Source of the DNA: Candidatus Foliamicus numerosus
GTDB taxonomy: Bacteria > Pseudomonadota > Gammaproteobacteria > Steroidobacterales > Foliamicaceae
DNA: 49,695 nucleotides
Reading direction: 5' to 3'
NCBI GenBank assembly: GCA_028285945.1
Contig: JAPYNE010000052.1
Span: 1 to 49,695, forward strand
Positions 17,341-25,664 of this stretch are shown here, piece after piece. The notes beneath the pieces were generated by a model. It was not told where the DNA came from, did no database searches, and saw nothing but the letters and a program-made list of their open reading frames with translations. Position 1 is the stretch's first letter. Every line of letters begins with the position of its first letter. A program made the position numbers and the translations under genes.

Positions 17341-17777
17341 CAGGGAAATTCGCCGTGTTCGATCTTGGCGATCGCCTGCTGTACCAAACGGCGACCGCTG
17401 AAGGTGTCGCAAAACTCAAGCGGCCGTTGTCCGCCCATAGCGGGAAGCGGCGTCTCCAGCCATTCGTGCGCAGCATCCAGCCCGCCCAGAACCGTTGACG
17501 CGCGGTAAAACACCCACAGCGCATCCAAAAGCGCCTCCGACTGGGCGGCGCTAAGGCTGGGACGCCGATAGACGCGATTCAGATTTCCGGATGAGACTCC
17601 CACCAGACCAACGAACAAATCGCGCTGACCCACCACATCCACGGCCTGCTTCACAACCTTTCCAGGGACTCCCTCTCGCACAACGCGTATAAACGCGCTG
17701 GTATTGCCAAAGGCCGATATCGGAACGTCTATGCCCGCCATCGGCTGAAGGGCTGAGTGGCCAACGCTCTGCGCCAT
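17340..17777 (-). CDS. Xre/MbcA/ParS-type antitoxin
   Basis: A 145-residue antitoxin for the RES toxin, from the Xre/MbcA/ParS group. An N-terminal helical DNA-binding region (KVVKQAVDVVGQRDLFVGLV) precedes a C-terminal toxin-binding part with LSAAQSEALLDALWVF, a phrase typical of the family, and LGGLDAAHEWLETP. The ATG is chosen over one 24 bases upstream because AAGGAG sits 6 nt before it. The toxin gene follows with a one-base overlap. The antitoxin should also repress the operon. No clear operator was identified. Confidence 0.88.
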   Translation of the reverse strand: MAQSVGHSALQPMAGIDVPISAFGNTSAFIRVVREGVPGKVVKQAVDVVGQRDLFVGLVGVSSGNLNRVYRRPSLSAAQSEALLDALWVFYRASTVLGGLDAAHEWLETPLPAMGGQRPLEFCDTFSGRRLVQQAIAKIEHGEFP

Positions 17778-17865
17778 AGGATTCTCCTTATTGTGTTTCA
17801 TCTGAGCTTATCATCATAATGACGCTCCGACAACATCATAAAGAGGAAGTTGTTGCGGACAAATA

Positions 17866-17901
17866 GAAGTGTCCGGTTTTAGAGCACATGAAGTGTCCGG
17901 T
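17866..17901 (+). repeat. Two GAAGTGTCCGGT copies, possible insertion-sequence end
   Basis: GAAGTGTCCGGT occurs twice, 24 bases apart, in the 287-base gap after the Res-Xre pair. Repeats of (A)AGTGTCCGGT type are familiar at the ends of IS21/IS481-like elements. No transposase is present, so this would be a remnant. It lies where the accessory island meets the catabolic cluster. The assignment rests on recollection of end motifs. Confidence 0.35.
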
Positions 17902-18064
17902 CGGAAGTTTGCCCCCAAGGGCGTTTCGCGCTCCCCGCGAAGGGAGCGCAGCGACCGAAGCGGGCCAAGAGCTGGGCTTGCCGGCGGGATTGCAGTCAAT
18001 TCCCTGATCCGGTTCGTTCCAGACCCCCATCTCAGCGAATCACCAGCGGCCTGCTGCGTTTCCC

Positions 18065-19252
18065 CTACTCCTCGGGTTCGATGGGGCTTCCGTTCTGGAT
18101 GATGATTCTTTCGGCGGGGCGCCTCGACAGGATGTCGCTGAAGTCCGCGCCCTGCACCAGCACCAGGTTCGCCGGCTCGCCGGCGCGCGGCTTTGAGCGA
18201 CCGTCGCAAACCGACTTCACCAGCGCCGTGGTTGAATCCAGCTGCGCTCCCAGCATGCCGGCATGCAGCGTGTCCAGCAAATCCGCATCGCCGTAGGGAT
18301 AAAAAGCATCGCAAACATTATCGCTGGCAAAGCGCACTTCAATGCCTGCGTTGAGCATCTCATGGACGCAGGTCAATCCACGTTGCCGCGGGGTGCCGCC
18401 GCCCCGGTCCTGCAGGTACAGGTTGGTGAGCGGAAGCGCCACCACCTCGATTTGCGCCCGCCGCAGTTTTTCAATGATTTTGTTGCGCGCCGGGGGCTCC
18501 AGCACGGACAAGACGCAGCCGTGGCTGAGCGTGAGTTTCCCCTGCAAGCCATTGCCGATCACCGCATCGGCCAGGTAATCGACGGATGCAAGCTGCGGGG
18601 TCAAGTGCTCGTCCTGATGCAAGTCAAGCGCCACGCCCTGCTCGATCGCTAATTCGATCACGGCATCAATCGAGCGCTTGGGCTCGGCATATAGCGCGGG
18701 TGCCGCGCCGATGAGGCTCGCCCCCCTAGCCAGCGCCTCCGCGATCAGGCTCCTGCCGTTGGCGGTTGACGGGTCCAGCCGCTGCGTGGCGAAGGCAACC
18801 ACCTCGATATTCATTTCCGGCGCCATGCCCGCCGCGGCGTCCAAGGTGCCCTGCACCGCCTCGAAGCGGGTGGAGGAATCGATGTCGGCATGGGTCCTGA
18901 TGCCGGTGGTGCCATGCGAATAAGCCCGTTGAAACAGTTTTCGTGCGTGGCGGCAGTATTGCCCGGCATCGAAGCCGCCGAGCATCTCCAAGGTCAAGGC
19001 AATGGCATGCTCAAAGGAGCGGGGCTTGACCCCCTCCAAGGTGAAAGCCCTGTTGGCGTGAACATGCTTATCCACCAGCGGCGGCAGGCAAACCCACTCG
19101 ACCGCTGCGTCAAGCTCCTTGATTGCCGCTATTTCCCCGGCGGAAACGGCAATCTCCAGCGCTTGGGTCGAACCGGGGAAGGCGGCATTGCGGATGAGTG
19201 CATCGCCATTGCCGGAAATCGCGACGGGATTGGCAGGCATCGCTATTCCCAA
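18065..19252 (-). CDS. Cytosine-deaminase-like amidohydrolase
   Basis: A 395-residue amidohydrolase of the CodA/N-isopropylammelide branch. PPLVDKHVHANRAF holds the metal pair His63 and His65. LDLHQDEHL, LSHGCVL and FASDNVCDAFYPYGDAD supply the remaining His and Asp ligands of a mononuclear deaminase site. The substrate is not evident; family members deaminate cytosine, creatinine or triazines. It is on the same strand as, and downstream of, the hydantoinase-like gene, separated by an intergenic repeat element. A second ATG four codons in is an alternative start. Functional class is firm, substrate unknown. Confidence 0.85.
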   Translation of the reverse strand: MGIAMPANPVAISGNGDALIRNAAFPGSTQALEIAVSAGEIAAIKELDAAVEWVCLPPLVDKHVHANRAFTLEGVKPRSFEHAIALTLEMLGGFDAGQYCRHARKLFQRAYSHGTTGIRTHADIDSSTRFEAVQGTLDAAAGMAPEMNIEVVAFATQRLDPSTANGRSLIAEALARGASLIGAAPALYAEPKRSIDAVIELAIEQGVALDLHQDEHLTPQLASVDYLADAVIGNGLQGKLTLSHGCVLSVLEPPARNKIIEKLRRAQIEVVALPLTNLYLQDRGGGTPRQRGLTCVHEMLNAGIEVRFASDNVCDAFYPYGDADLLDTLHAGMLGAQLDSTTALVKSVCDGRSKPRAGEPANLVLVQGADFSDILSRRPAERIIIQNGSPIEPEE

Positions 19253-19380
19253 GGCCTGCGGGCATAAGCCCGCCTATTCAACAGCTGATGCCCGGATTGC
19301 CCGCTTAGCGCCCAATGCAAAACACGCATAGCCCGTTCCCGCCGGCCTTTTGCCCGCTTATCGCACATAGGCTCGCTGCG

Positions 19381-19605
19381 CCAAGCACGGCTACGCTTCA
19401 AGCGCACAGCTGAAGCGATTCCCCGCCCCCTCTTGCGGGAGTATCGGAGGCAGGGTGAGCGCCGATGTCCCGGCGCGAACGGGCAAGCCCCATGGACGGG
19501 TTCATGCGTCTCCCGCAAGAGGGGGGCGGGGAATGGCGAAGGACAGGCAAAATCGCGCACGGCCCCACGCCCCTTGGCGCGATACGCGGGCTAGCGCCCG
19601 GGGCG
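19381..19605. repeat. Structured intergenic repeat, copy A
   Basis: First of three related elements. A left arm of about 22 bases (19420-19441, TCCCCGCCCCCTCTTGCGGG plus AG) pairs with a right arm at 19510-19531. Between them lies a 68-base core (19442-19509) that matches copy B with one difference. The core contains ATCGG...CCGAT as a possible inner hairpin and the shared AGCCCCATGGACGGGTTCAT segment. Similarity to copy B extends into both flanks, and the right flank carries the stop codon of the hydantoinase-like gene. It could be a mobile MITE-like element or a transcribed RNA. Confidence 0.75.
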
Positions 19606-20940
19606 GGTAATGCAAACGCCTTGGCCATGCTGCCGGTCGTCCACTTCGCCGTTTTCATAAACCACGCGACCGTTCGAGACCGTCATAACTGGCCAGCCCT
19701 TCAGCTTCATCCCCTCGTAGATGCAGGTGCCGCGGCCTTCATGCTCCACCTCACGCTCCTCCTCGAGATCCACCAGCACCAGGTCCGCATCCGTGTTCGG
19801 CTCCAGCGAGCCCTTGCGCGGGTAGTAGCCAAAACGTTTGGCCGGAGCGCAGGAGTTCATCCTCACCAGCTGCTGCAGCGACAGCCCCCGGTTGATAACC
19901 CCGTGGGTAATCAGCAGCGGCAATTCCCAAGGGAAGCTGACCACGCCGGGAAACTCCGTCCACAGGTCTTCGCCCTTCTTGGGCAAAAAAGGCACATGGT
20001 CGCTGCCGATGGAATTGACCTTGTCCGCCAGCGCCCCCCGCCACAGCCATTCCAGTTGCTCACGGTCGCGCAAAGGCGGCGAAATCTTGGCCGTCATGTC
20101 CAAGTCTTCGTCGTAGCAGGTGCGGGTGAGGTAATGGGGGCAGGTTTCCACGGTCACGTCCAGGCCCTTAGCGCGGGCCTCCGCGGCCAGATCCGGCCCG
20201 GCCCCCACGGAGGTATGCACCAGTTGCAGGGCGCAGCCGGTGCGCTCCGCCAGAAAGATCATGCGCTTGATGGTTTCCACTTCGCAGAACGCGGGCCGCG
20301 ATTCGGTGTAGGCGCCCAGGTCCTGGCGCCCGGACGCCAGCATGTCCCGCTTGACCCAGGAGGCGATGGCGGTGTTCTCGCAATGCACCGACACCACGCC
20401 CTGGGGCAGCTTGGCCACTTGCAGCATGGTGGCGTAAACCCAGCCGTCGTTGGCCGGCACGATCCCTATGGGGTTGTCCGGCTCGTAGCCGAAATACAGC
20501 TTGAAGGACTGCACGCCGGTATGCTCGACGATGGCCGGAATCTCGCGGATGTGCTCTTCGCGCTGTATGCCGAAATGGAAGCCGAAATCGATGCAGGCGT
20601 TTTCCTCGCCGATGCCGCGGCGCTCGTCGTAAAACGGCAGATAGGATTCCTTCTTATTGCGGATGTACAAAAAGATGGTGGAGATGCCCCCGCAGGCCGC
20701 TTGGGCGGTTTCCGTGCGCATGTCCTCATCGTAGGGATAGGCCACTCCAAGATGGCAATGCGTGTCGATGACGCCCGGCAACAAGCACCGGCCTTCGGCA
20801 TCGATCACGCGCTTGGCCTGCGGCAAGGCATCGCTGGCGCCGACCATGAGTATCTTGCCGTCCTTCACGGCAATGCCGCCGAAGAACTCGCCCGAGTGGT
20901 CAACCACGCGGGCGTTGCGAATCGCCAGATCCGCCTTCAT
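19591..20940 (-). CDS. Dihydropyrimidinase/hydantoinase-like amidohydrolase
   Basis: A 449-residue cyclic-amide hydrolase of the dihydropyrimidinase, hydantoinase and dihydroorotase group. PGVIDTHCHLG supplies His61 and His63. Lys147 in SFKLYFGYE is positioned for carbamylation as the bridging ligand. His186 (SVHCENT), His242 (LVHTSVG) and Asp314 (GSDHVPF) complete the binuclear zinc site. All ligands are present, so it should open a cyclic amide or imide ring. It starts within the stop of the DpaA-like gene (4-base overlap), placing it in the operon. The substrate is unknown. Family and chemistry are confident. Confidence 0.88.
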   Translation of the reverse strand: MKADLAIRNARVVDHSGEFFGGIAVKDGKILMVGASDALPQAKRVIDAEGRCLLPGVIDTHCHLGVAYPYDEDMRTETAQAACGGISTIFLYIRNKKESYLPFYDERRGIGEENACIDFGFHFGIQREEHIREIPAIVEHTGVQSFKLYFGYEPDNPIGIVPANDGWVYATMLQVAKLPQGVVSVHCENTAIASWVKRDMLASGRQDLGAYTESRPAFCEVETIKRMIFLAERTGCALQLVHTSVGAGPDLAAEARAKGLDVTVETCPHYLTRTCYDEDLDMTAKISPPLRDREQLEWLWRGALADKVNSIGSDHVPFLPKKGEDLWTEFPGVVSFPWELPLLITHGVINRGLSLQQLVRMNSCAPAKRFGYYPRKGSLEPNTDADLVLVDLEEEREVEHEGRGTCIYEGMKLKGWPVMTVSNGRVVYENGEVDDRQHGQGVCITRPGR

Positions 20941-21860
20941 CCGGCCTTCCCCGCCAACACCCTGCCCATGATCCTAGCAATGCCCGCCCATTGACTTGCC
21001 CCCACCGTGACCGGCGCCCGGCGACCCAGGGCCCGCGCCCAGACCGCCTTGCGACCGCTGCGCCTCGCGTAATCGAGATCAACGCCGCCCGGCGGCGCGG
21101 ACAAGTCCATCACCAAGGCGGTTGAAGGCAGCGCGTCGATCAGCCGCGGGGTGACGAGAGGCGCCGGCACGGTCGAAAGGATCATGTCAAAACCCGGCGC
21201 CGCTTCGTTGAGGCGCTCCAAAGGCAAGCCTTCGGCGCCCGCTGTATAGGCCATGGCGCGCTGCGCCGGATTGCGTGCCGCCACCGTGACCCGGGCGCCG
21301 AGGGCGACCAGGGAGCGCGTGAGCACCGCGCCGATGTTGCCGTGGCCGACCACGCACACGGAGGCGTTATGGATGGTGATGGCGGTGTTCTCAATAATGA
21401 TTCTGAGGGCGGCTTCCACAATGGCCGGGGCTCGCAGCAGCATCAGCTCCTGATCGTGCTCGTACTCGTGGATGCCGATGCCTAGGCGCCGCGCCGCGTC
21501 TTTCAGCCCTTCATCCGCCTTGCCCAGAATGATATGCGCGCCGTCGGCCATGACCGACAGCAGATCTTCCCTGGGAACTATTTTTTCGTCGGCGAAAATG
21601 CTGCCGTCGACGGCGATGCCGGGTATGGGCATGAGACAAAAATCGGCGCCCTGCAAACAATCCGTCGCGGTGGCCGCCAAAGCGGCTCCGGCCACTCCGC
21701 CTTCAGGCCAAGGAAAACCGAAGGCCGTTACGCGGGCGCCGGCGGCGACCGCCAGGCGGGCGATTTCCTGCTCGCGCTCATCGCCGCCCAGCACGGCTAT
21801 TTTCAGCGATTTCAGCTTTCCGGGGGCGTTGTGTTGATCGGGCATCGCAATGTCATTCAA
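20937..21860 (-). CDS. DpaA-like (dipicolinate synthase A-type) dehydrogenase
   Basis: A 307-residue protein resembling subunit A of dipicolinate synthase (SpoVFA/DpaA). The N-terminal domain opens with LKIAVLGGDEREQEIARL. The C-terminal domain has a Rossmann nucleotide motif, NASVCVVGHGNIGAVLTRSL, followed by LGARVTVAARNP. LVMDLSAPPGGVDLDYA matches the family's late motif. In spore formers DpaA oxidises dihydrodipicolinate with DpaB. No DpaB-like gene is present and nothing else suggests sporulation. A dehydrogenase acting on a related cyclic or imino acid is more likely. It overlaps both neighbours by 4 bases. Confidence 0.75.
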   Translation of the reverse strand: MNDIAMPDQHNAPGKLKSLKIAVLGGDEREQEIARLAVAAGARVTAFGFPWPEGGVAGAALAATATDCLQGADFCLMPIPGIAVDGSIFADEKIVPREDLLSVMADGAHIILGKADEGLKDAARRLGIGIHEYEHDQELMLLRAPAIVEAALRIIIENTAITIHNASVCVVGHGNIGAVLTRSLVALGARVTVAARNPAQRAMAYTAGAEGLPLERLNEAAPGFDMILSTVPAPLVTPRLIDALPSTALVMDLSAPPGGVDLDYARRSGRKAVWARALGRRAPVTVGASQWAGIARIMGRVLAGKAG

Positions 21861-23299
21861 GTGGAATCAAAATTGATGTGCTTGGTTTGGGTGAACTCAT
21901 GCAGGCCGTCGAAGCCGGCCATGCGGCCCACTCCGCTTTCCTTGTAGCCCCCCACTTCGGTTTCGGCGTAAAAGCGGTTGTAGTTATTGACCCAAACCGT
22001 TCCGGCCTTGATTCCCCTGGACAGGAACCAGGCCCGGTCCAGATTGCGGGTGAACACTCCCGCCGCCAGGCCGAAAGGCGTGTCGTTGGCAAGCTGCACG
22101 GCCTCCTCGTCGCTGGCGAAGGACTGCACGGTCAGCACCGGGCCGAATATCTCCTCTTGCACCAGCGGCGACTGCGGATCCACATCGGTAAAAATAGCCG
22201 GCGCAATGAAATTGCACTGGTCGTGATCGACGCCGGCCACCGGTTCGCCTCCGGCCATCAAAACAGCCTCCTTTTTGCCCAGTTCGATAAAGCCCAGAAT
22301 TTTCTCATACTGGCCGCGCGTGGTGATGGCGCCCATCTGGCTGGCCGGATCCAGGCCGGGACCCACCTTGATGCCGTCGATCGCCTCAGCCAAACGCCCG
22401 CAAACCGCCTTTTCGACCGACGACTCGACCAGCAAGCGCGAAGGCGCCGTGCAGATCTGCCCGCAGGTGGTCAGGAAAATAAAACGCGCCAAGGTGGATA
22501 CGGCCTTGTCCATATCGGCATCGGCGCACACCACGAAAGGCGACTTTCCGCCCAGTTCAAGGGCAACCTTCTTCACTGTGGGGGCCGCGTCGCGGGCAAT
22601 GCCTTTGCCGGTGGAGCCGTCGCCGGTAAAGGCGATCATATCGATTCCGGGGTGCTCGACCAAGGCTTGGCCCACGCTGCCGCCGGCGCCCGTCAGCATG
22701 CCCACCACGCCCTCCGGCAGGCCGTCGCATTCCACCAGCAGGCGCAGCAGCTCCACGCTAACGCCCGCCGTTTGCGAAGCGGGCTTGGACAGCACGGCAT
22801 TGCCCGCCGCCAGCGCCGGGGCCAAATCGCGCACCAGCAGGCTGATCGGCCAGTTCCACGGCGAGATCACCGCGACCACGCCCATGGGCTCGCGCGCGAC
22901 CACGCCCATCACCTTGGGGCCCAGGCTATGGCTGTGGCCGCTCAAGGCGCGGGCCAGCCCGGCATTGAAGCGGATCACGTTGACTTGGTTGCCGATTTCA
23001 AATTGCGCCTCGCTCAGCAGCTTGCCGTTCTCCAGCGTCAGCTGCCGCGCCAAGGCATCCACGTTCCTCTCGATCCGCTCGGCCCACCGCAGCATCACAT
23101 CGGCGCGCAGCCGGGCATCGCTGGCCCAGCGGCTCCGCGCCAAGGCCCGCCGGGCGGCCTGCACCGCCGCGTCAACATGCCGCGAAGCCATCGCGGGCAC
23201 CCCGGACACCGCCTTGCCCGAGGCCGGATCGATAATGGCGTTGCAGCCGATGCCGGCATCCACCCATTCCCCGGCCACATACGCCGCATGTTTCCTCAC
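21857..23299 (-). CDS. NAD(P)-dependent aldehyde dehydrogenase
   Basis: A 480-residue aldehyde dehydrogenase with a full active site: Asn149 in SPWNWP, Lys172 in LSKPAS, Glu248 in LELGGKSP and catalytic Cys283 in GQICTAPSR. EEIFGPVL and KESGVGR are also present. It oxidises an aldehyde to a carboxylate in the cytosol. The closest functional class cannot be fixed from sequence alone; betaine-aldehyde or semialdehyde dehydrogenases look similar. It starts 6 bases after the opine-dehydrogenase stop and its own stop overlaps the DpaA-like start. An aldehyde produced by the P450 or after ring opening would be a reasonable substrate. Confidence 0.93.
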   Translation of the reverse strand: MRKHAAYVAGEWVDAGIGCNAIIDPASGKAVSGVPAMASRHVDAAVQAARRALARSRWASDARLRADVMLRWAERIERNVDALARQLTLENGKLLSEAQFEIGNQVNVIRFNAGLARALSGHSHSLGPKVMGVVAREPMGVVAVISPWNWPISLLVRDLAPALAAGNAVLSKPASQTAGVSVELLRLLVECDGLPEGVVGMLTGAGGSVGQALVEHPGIDMIAFTGDGSTGKGIARDAAPTVKKVALELGGKSPFVVCADADMDKAVSTLARFIFLTTCGQICTAPSRLLVESSVEKAVCGRLAEAIDGIKVGPGLDPASQMGAITTRGQYEKILGFIELGKKEAVLMAGGEPVAGVDHDQCNFIAPAIFTDVDPQSPLVQEEIFGPVLTVQSFASDEEAVQLANDTPFGLAAGVFTRNLDRAWFLSRGIKAGTVWVNNYNRFYAETEVGGYKESGVGRMAGFDGLHEFTQTKHINFDST

Positions 23300-23305
23300 A
23301 AGGTT

Positions 23306-24400
23306 CTACTCCCGCGCGCCAAGGCGCACCCGTTCAAGCAATTCGTCCTTGCTGAGCCCGTCGATGCCCATGGCCGCGGCGGAGCGTCCTTCAGGCGCCG
23401 CCGGCATGCCCGCCAGGATTTCCGCCAGCTTCATCAACGAGGCGGCCACCGGAACCTTCTCGCCGGCAATCCGGGCAAGGTCGAGAAACGGCTTGATCCC
23501 GTACCAGAAATCCTCCCGGTAGTAGCGGTGGGCCAGCGAATCGGGCGCCTTGATGCGGCTGTTGGCCTCGCCGCCGCGGATCGCGGCCGCCAGACCGGCG
23601 GACGGATCCGCGCCGCTTTCAATGGTGCCTATGGACTGCATTTCAGCAAACAGATCCGGCAAGTCATGGCCGTAGCGCCGGGCAACGGCCAGCCGCTCGC
23701 CATCCAGCGCGGACATGATGCGGCCCACGCCATCCGGCAGGCCCTGCACGTAAAACGTGAAATCGCCGCGGCTCGACTCCACCCAGGCGGCCCCCAGAAT
23801 GGCGCCGGGCGGATGCAGCACCATGTTGACATTCGCCAGCCCGGTGGCGAGCACATCGGCGTCGGCCCGCGCCGCCGGGTAAAGGGCCCGGGCGGCACCC
23901 AGCGCCGCCTCCCCGCCCGGAAGCGCCGCCACCCGCACCTGTTTCGCCGCGCCCGTAATCGAAACCGTATCCGGCTCAGATTTTCTCGCCACGTGCGTCA
24001 AGGTGGAGAATTCGGCCACGGGAGGCGGGGCCATGCCGTTGCGGGCGAACGCCGCGGCGAACTCCAAGGCGCCGCCGGTATGCCCCGGGTTCAGAACCAC
24101 GGGCGCGGAATTCGCGCCAAGCCCGGCCAATGCCTCGGCGATGCGGCCGTGCGCCAAAGTGGGCAGGCAGCTGAGAACAATATCCGCGCCGTCGATAGCG
24201 GCGGCCAAATCCGCCGTCATCATTTCCGGCGCCGCCAAGCCTTCGCCCAGAACCCCTGTGTAGCGAACGCCCCCGGCTTGCCGGAAAGGCCGCAGCGTTT
24301 CATCGGAGCGGTTCCAAAGCCGGGCTTTGCAGCCTTGTTGCACCAGTCCCGCCAGCGCCGCGGCGCCGCCATTGCCGGCCCCCAGCACAGCCACGATCAT
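23306..24400 (-). CDS. Opine (octopine/nopaline-type) dehydrogenase
   Basis: A 364-residue NAD(P)-dependent dehydrogenase. The Rossmann motif MIVAVLGAGNGGAAALAGL opens the protein, and the C-terminal octopine-dehydrogenase domain contains NVNMVLHPPGAILGA with the conserved His of the active site. Opine dehydrogenases join an amino acid and a keto acid by reductive amination, or run in reverse to split such N-carboxyalkyl compounds. Here the setting looks catabolic, so the reverse reaction is plausible. The gene overlaps the enolase-superfamily gene by 4 bases. The specific substrate cannot be read from the sequence. Confidence 0.82.
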   Translation of the reverse strand: MIVAVLGAGNGGAAALAGLVQQGCKARLWNRSDETLRPFRQAGGVRYTGVLGEGLAAPEMMTADLAAAIDGADIVLSCLPTLAHGRIAEALAGLGANSAPVVLNPGHTGGALEFAAAFARNGMAPPPVAEFSTLTHVARKSEPDTVSITGAAKQVRVAALPGGEAALGAARALYPAARADADVLATGLANVNMVLHPPGAILGAAWVESSRGDFTFYVQGLPDGVGRIMSALDGERLAVARRYGHDLPDLFAEMQSIGTIESGADPSAGLAAAIRGGEANSRIKAPDSLAHRYYREDFWYGIKPFLDLARIAGEKVPVAASLMKLAEILAGMPAAPEGRSAAAMGIDGLSKDELLERVRLGARE

Positions 24401-25554
24401 GGCGCGGCGTATTTTTCCAGCTTGTCCGTATCCACCTCGATGCCAAGACCGGGGCCGTCCGGCACCAGCACGCAGCCATCCTCGAATCTGAAAGGCTCGG
24501 CAATCAAGTCGTCCAAGTAATAAACGCCTGCCACCGAGGGCCCCGAAGCGCCTTCGGGCTTGGACACGGGAGACACGCTAGGCAGAATGGCGCGCTCCGA
24601 GGCGGCCCCCAAGTGCAGGTTGGCCGCATTGCCGATGCCGGACTCTATGGAGCCCCCGATGTCGCTGTACATCCCCAGGGCGGCGGCGATATCCGCTTGC
24701 TGCTTGGCCCGGTGCAAGCCTCCCGGCTTGGTCACGTAGCAGGAAAAGCACGAAGCGGCCTTGAGTTCGTGCAGCTCCAGAATATCGTGGACGGTCCAGG
24801 CGGATTCGTCCGCCATGACCGGGCAGCCGATGCGCTCCGCCACGAATGCCAGCTGCCTGTTGTCCATCAGCGGCTGCTCGCACAGAAGGATGTTGTATTC
24901 CTCCTGCCGCTGGGTCACGCGGATCGCTTCCCAAACATTGCGGTAGCCTTCGTTGCCGTCCACCCTGATCTTGACCTCGCCCCCCAGGCGCTCGCGCAGC
25001 TTCCTGACCACCTCCACATCGCGCTCCGGGTCGAGGCCGGTTTTGCATTTGAGCGTTTTCGCGCCCTCCTCCACCGCCATCACCGCCTCATCGACGCATT
25101 TCTCCACCGGCATGATGCCCAGCGAGTGGGCCACTTCGATGCGGTCGCGGAATTGCCCCCCCAGCAGCCGGTGGGCCGGAACGCCCGCGGCTTTTCCGGC
25201 GATGTCGTAGCTGGCCATGTCCAAAGCCGCCTTGGCGTAAGGATTGCCCTTCACCGCCTTGTCCATGGCGCTGTGGATCACCGCGATATCGCGCGGGTCG
25301 AGGCCCTTGACGGCTTCGATCAAATGCTCGGCGATCACATGCCGGACGGTTTCGGGCGATTCGCCGCAATAGCGCCCGTGGGGGCCGCCCCAGGAGATGC
25401 CGGCCGGCGCTTCCCCCCAGCCGCTCAGCCCCTCGTCGGTATCCACCCGCACCACCGCGTGGCGGCCGATAGGCGCCGTCATCTTGCTGGCCCAGGTGTG
25501 GTGCCGCCGGTTGGGCAGCGCCACTAGGAATATCTCGCAGCCGCTAATTTTCAT
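24397..25554 (-). CDS. Mandelate racemase/muconate lactonising enzyme family protein
   Basis: A 385-residue member of the enolase superfamily. The KxK motif Lys169-Cys-Lys171 in KTLKCKTG places it in the muconate lactonising or dipeptide epimerase subgroup. Asp199 (VDGNEGY), Glu226 (CEQP) and Asp249 (ADES) bind Mg2+. Lys276 (VTKPGG) is the acid/base on the opposite face. All catalytic residues are present. The enzyme should abstract a proton next to a carboxylate for racemisation, lactonisation or elimination. It is the first gene of the overlapping run ending at the hydantoinase-like gene. It lies 110 bases downstream of the P450. Confidence 0.9.
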   Translation of the reverse strand: MKISGCEIFLVALPNRRHHTWASKMTAPIGRHAVVRVDTDEGLSGWGEAPAGISWGGPHGRYCGESPETVRHVIAEHLIEAVKGLDPRDIAVIHSAMDKAVKGNPYAKAALDMASYDIAGKAAGVPAHRLLGGQFRDRIEVAHSLGIMPVEKCVDEAVMAVEEGAKTLKCKTGLDPERDVEVVRKLRERLGGEVKIRVDGNEGYRNVWEAIRVTQRQEEYNILLCEQPLMDNRQLAFVAERIGCPVMADESAWTVHDILELHELKAASCFSCYVTKPGGLHRAKQQADIAAALGMYSDIGGSIESGIGNAANLHLGAASERAILPSVSPVSKPEGASGPSVAGVYYLDDLIAEPFRFEDGCVLVPDGPGLGIEVDTDKLEKYAAP

Positions 25555-25664
25555 GATGGCTCCAGGTTGCCGAGTTGATGCCCGAGGCGCTGATTATGCC
25601 GGTGCTCCTTGCCTGGCTGCTCCCCTGCCCCCGCTTTCCGGCCGCCCCGGCAGCCGGCACCGCC

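Noticed and set aside
19465-19560. Short frames MSRRERASPMDGFMRLP repeated at the intergenic element copies.
   Set aside because: The conserved peptide phrase arises from the conserved core of the repeat. Downstream residues differ and the arms change by pairing rather than by codon, so structure explains the conservation better than coding.
21878-24520. A very long open frame (880 codons) on the plus strand.
   Set aside because: It lies antisense to the aldehyde and opine dehydrogenase genes, whose motifs are complete. In GC-rich sequence the opposite strand often stays open, and its translation is low-complexity with no recognisable domain.
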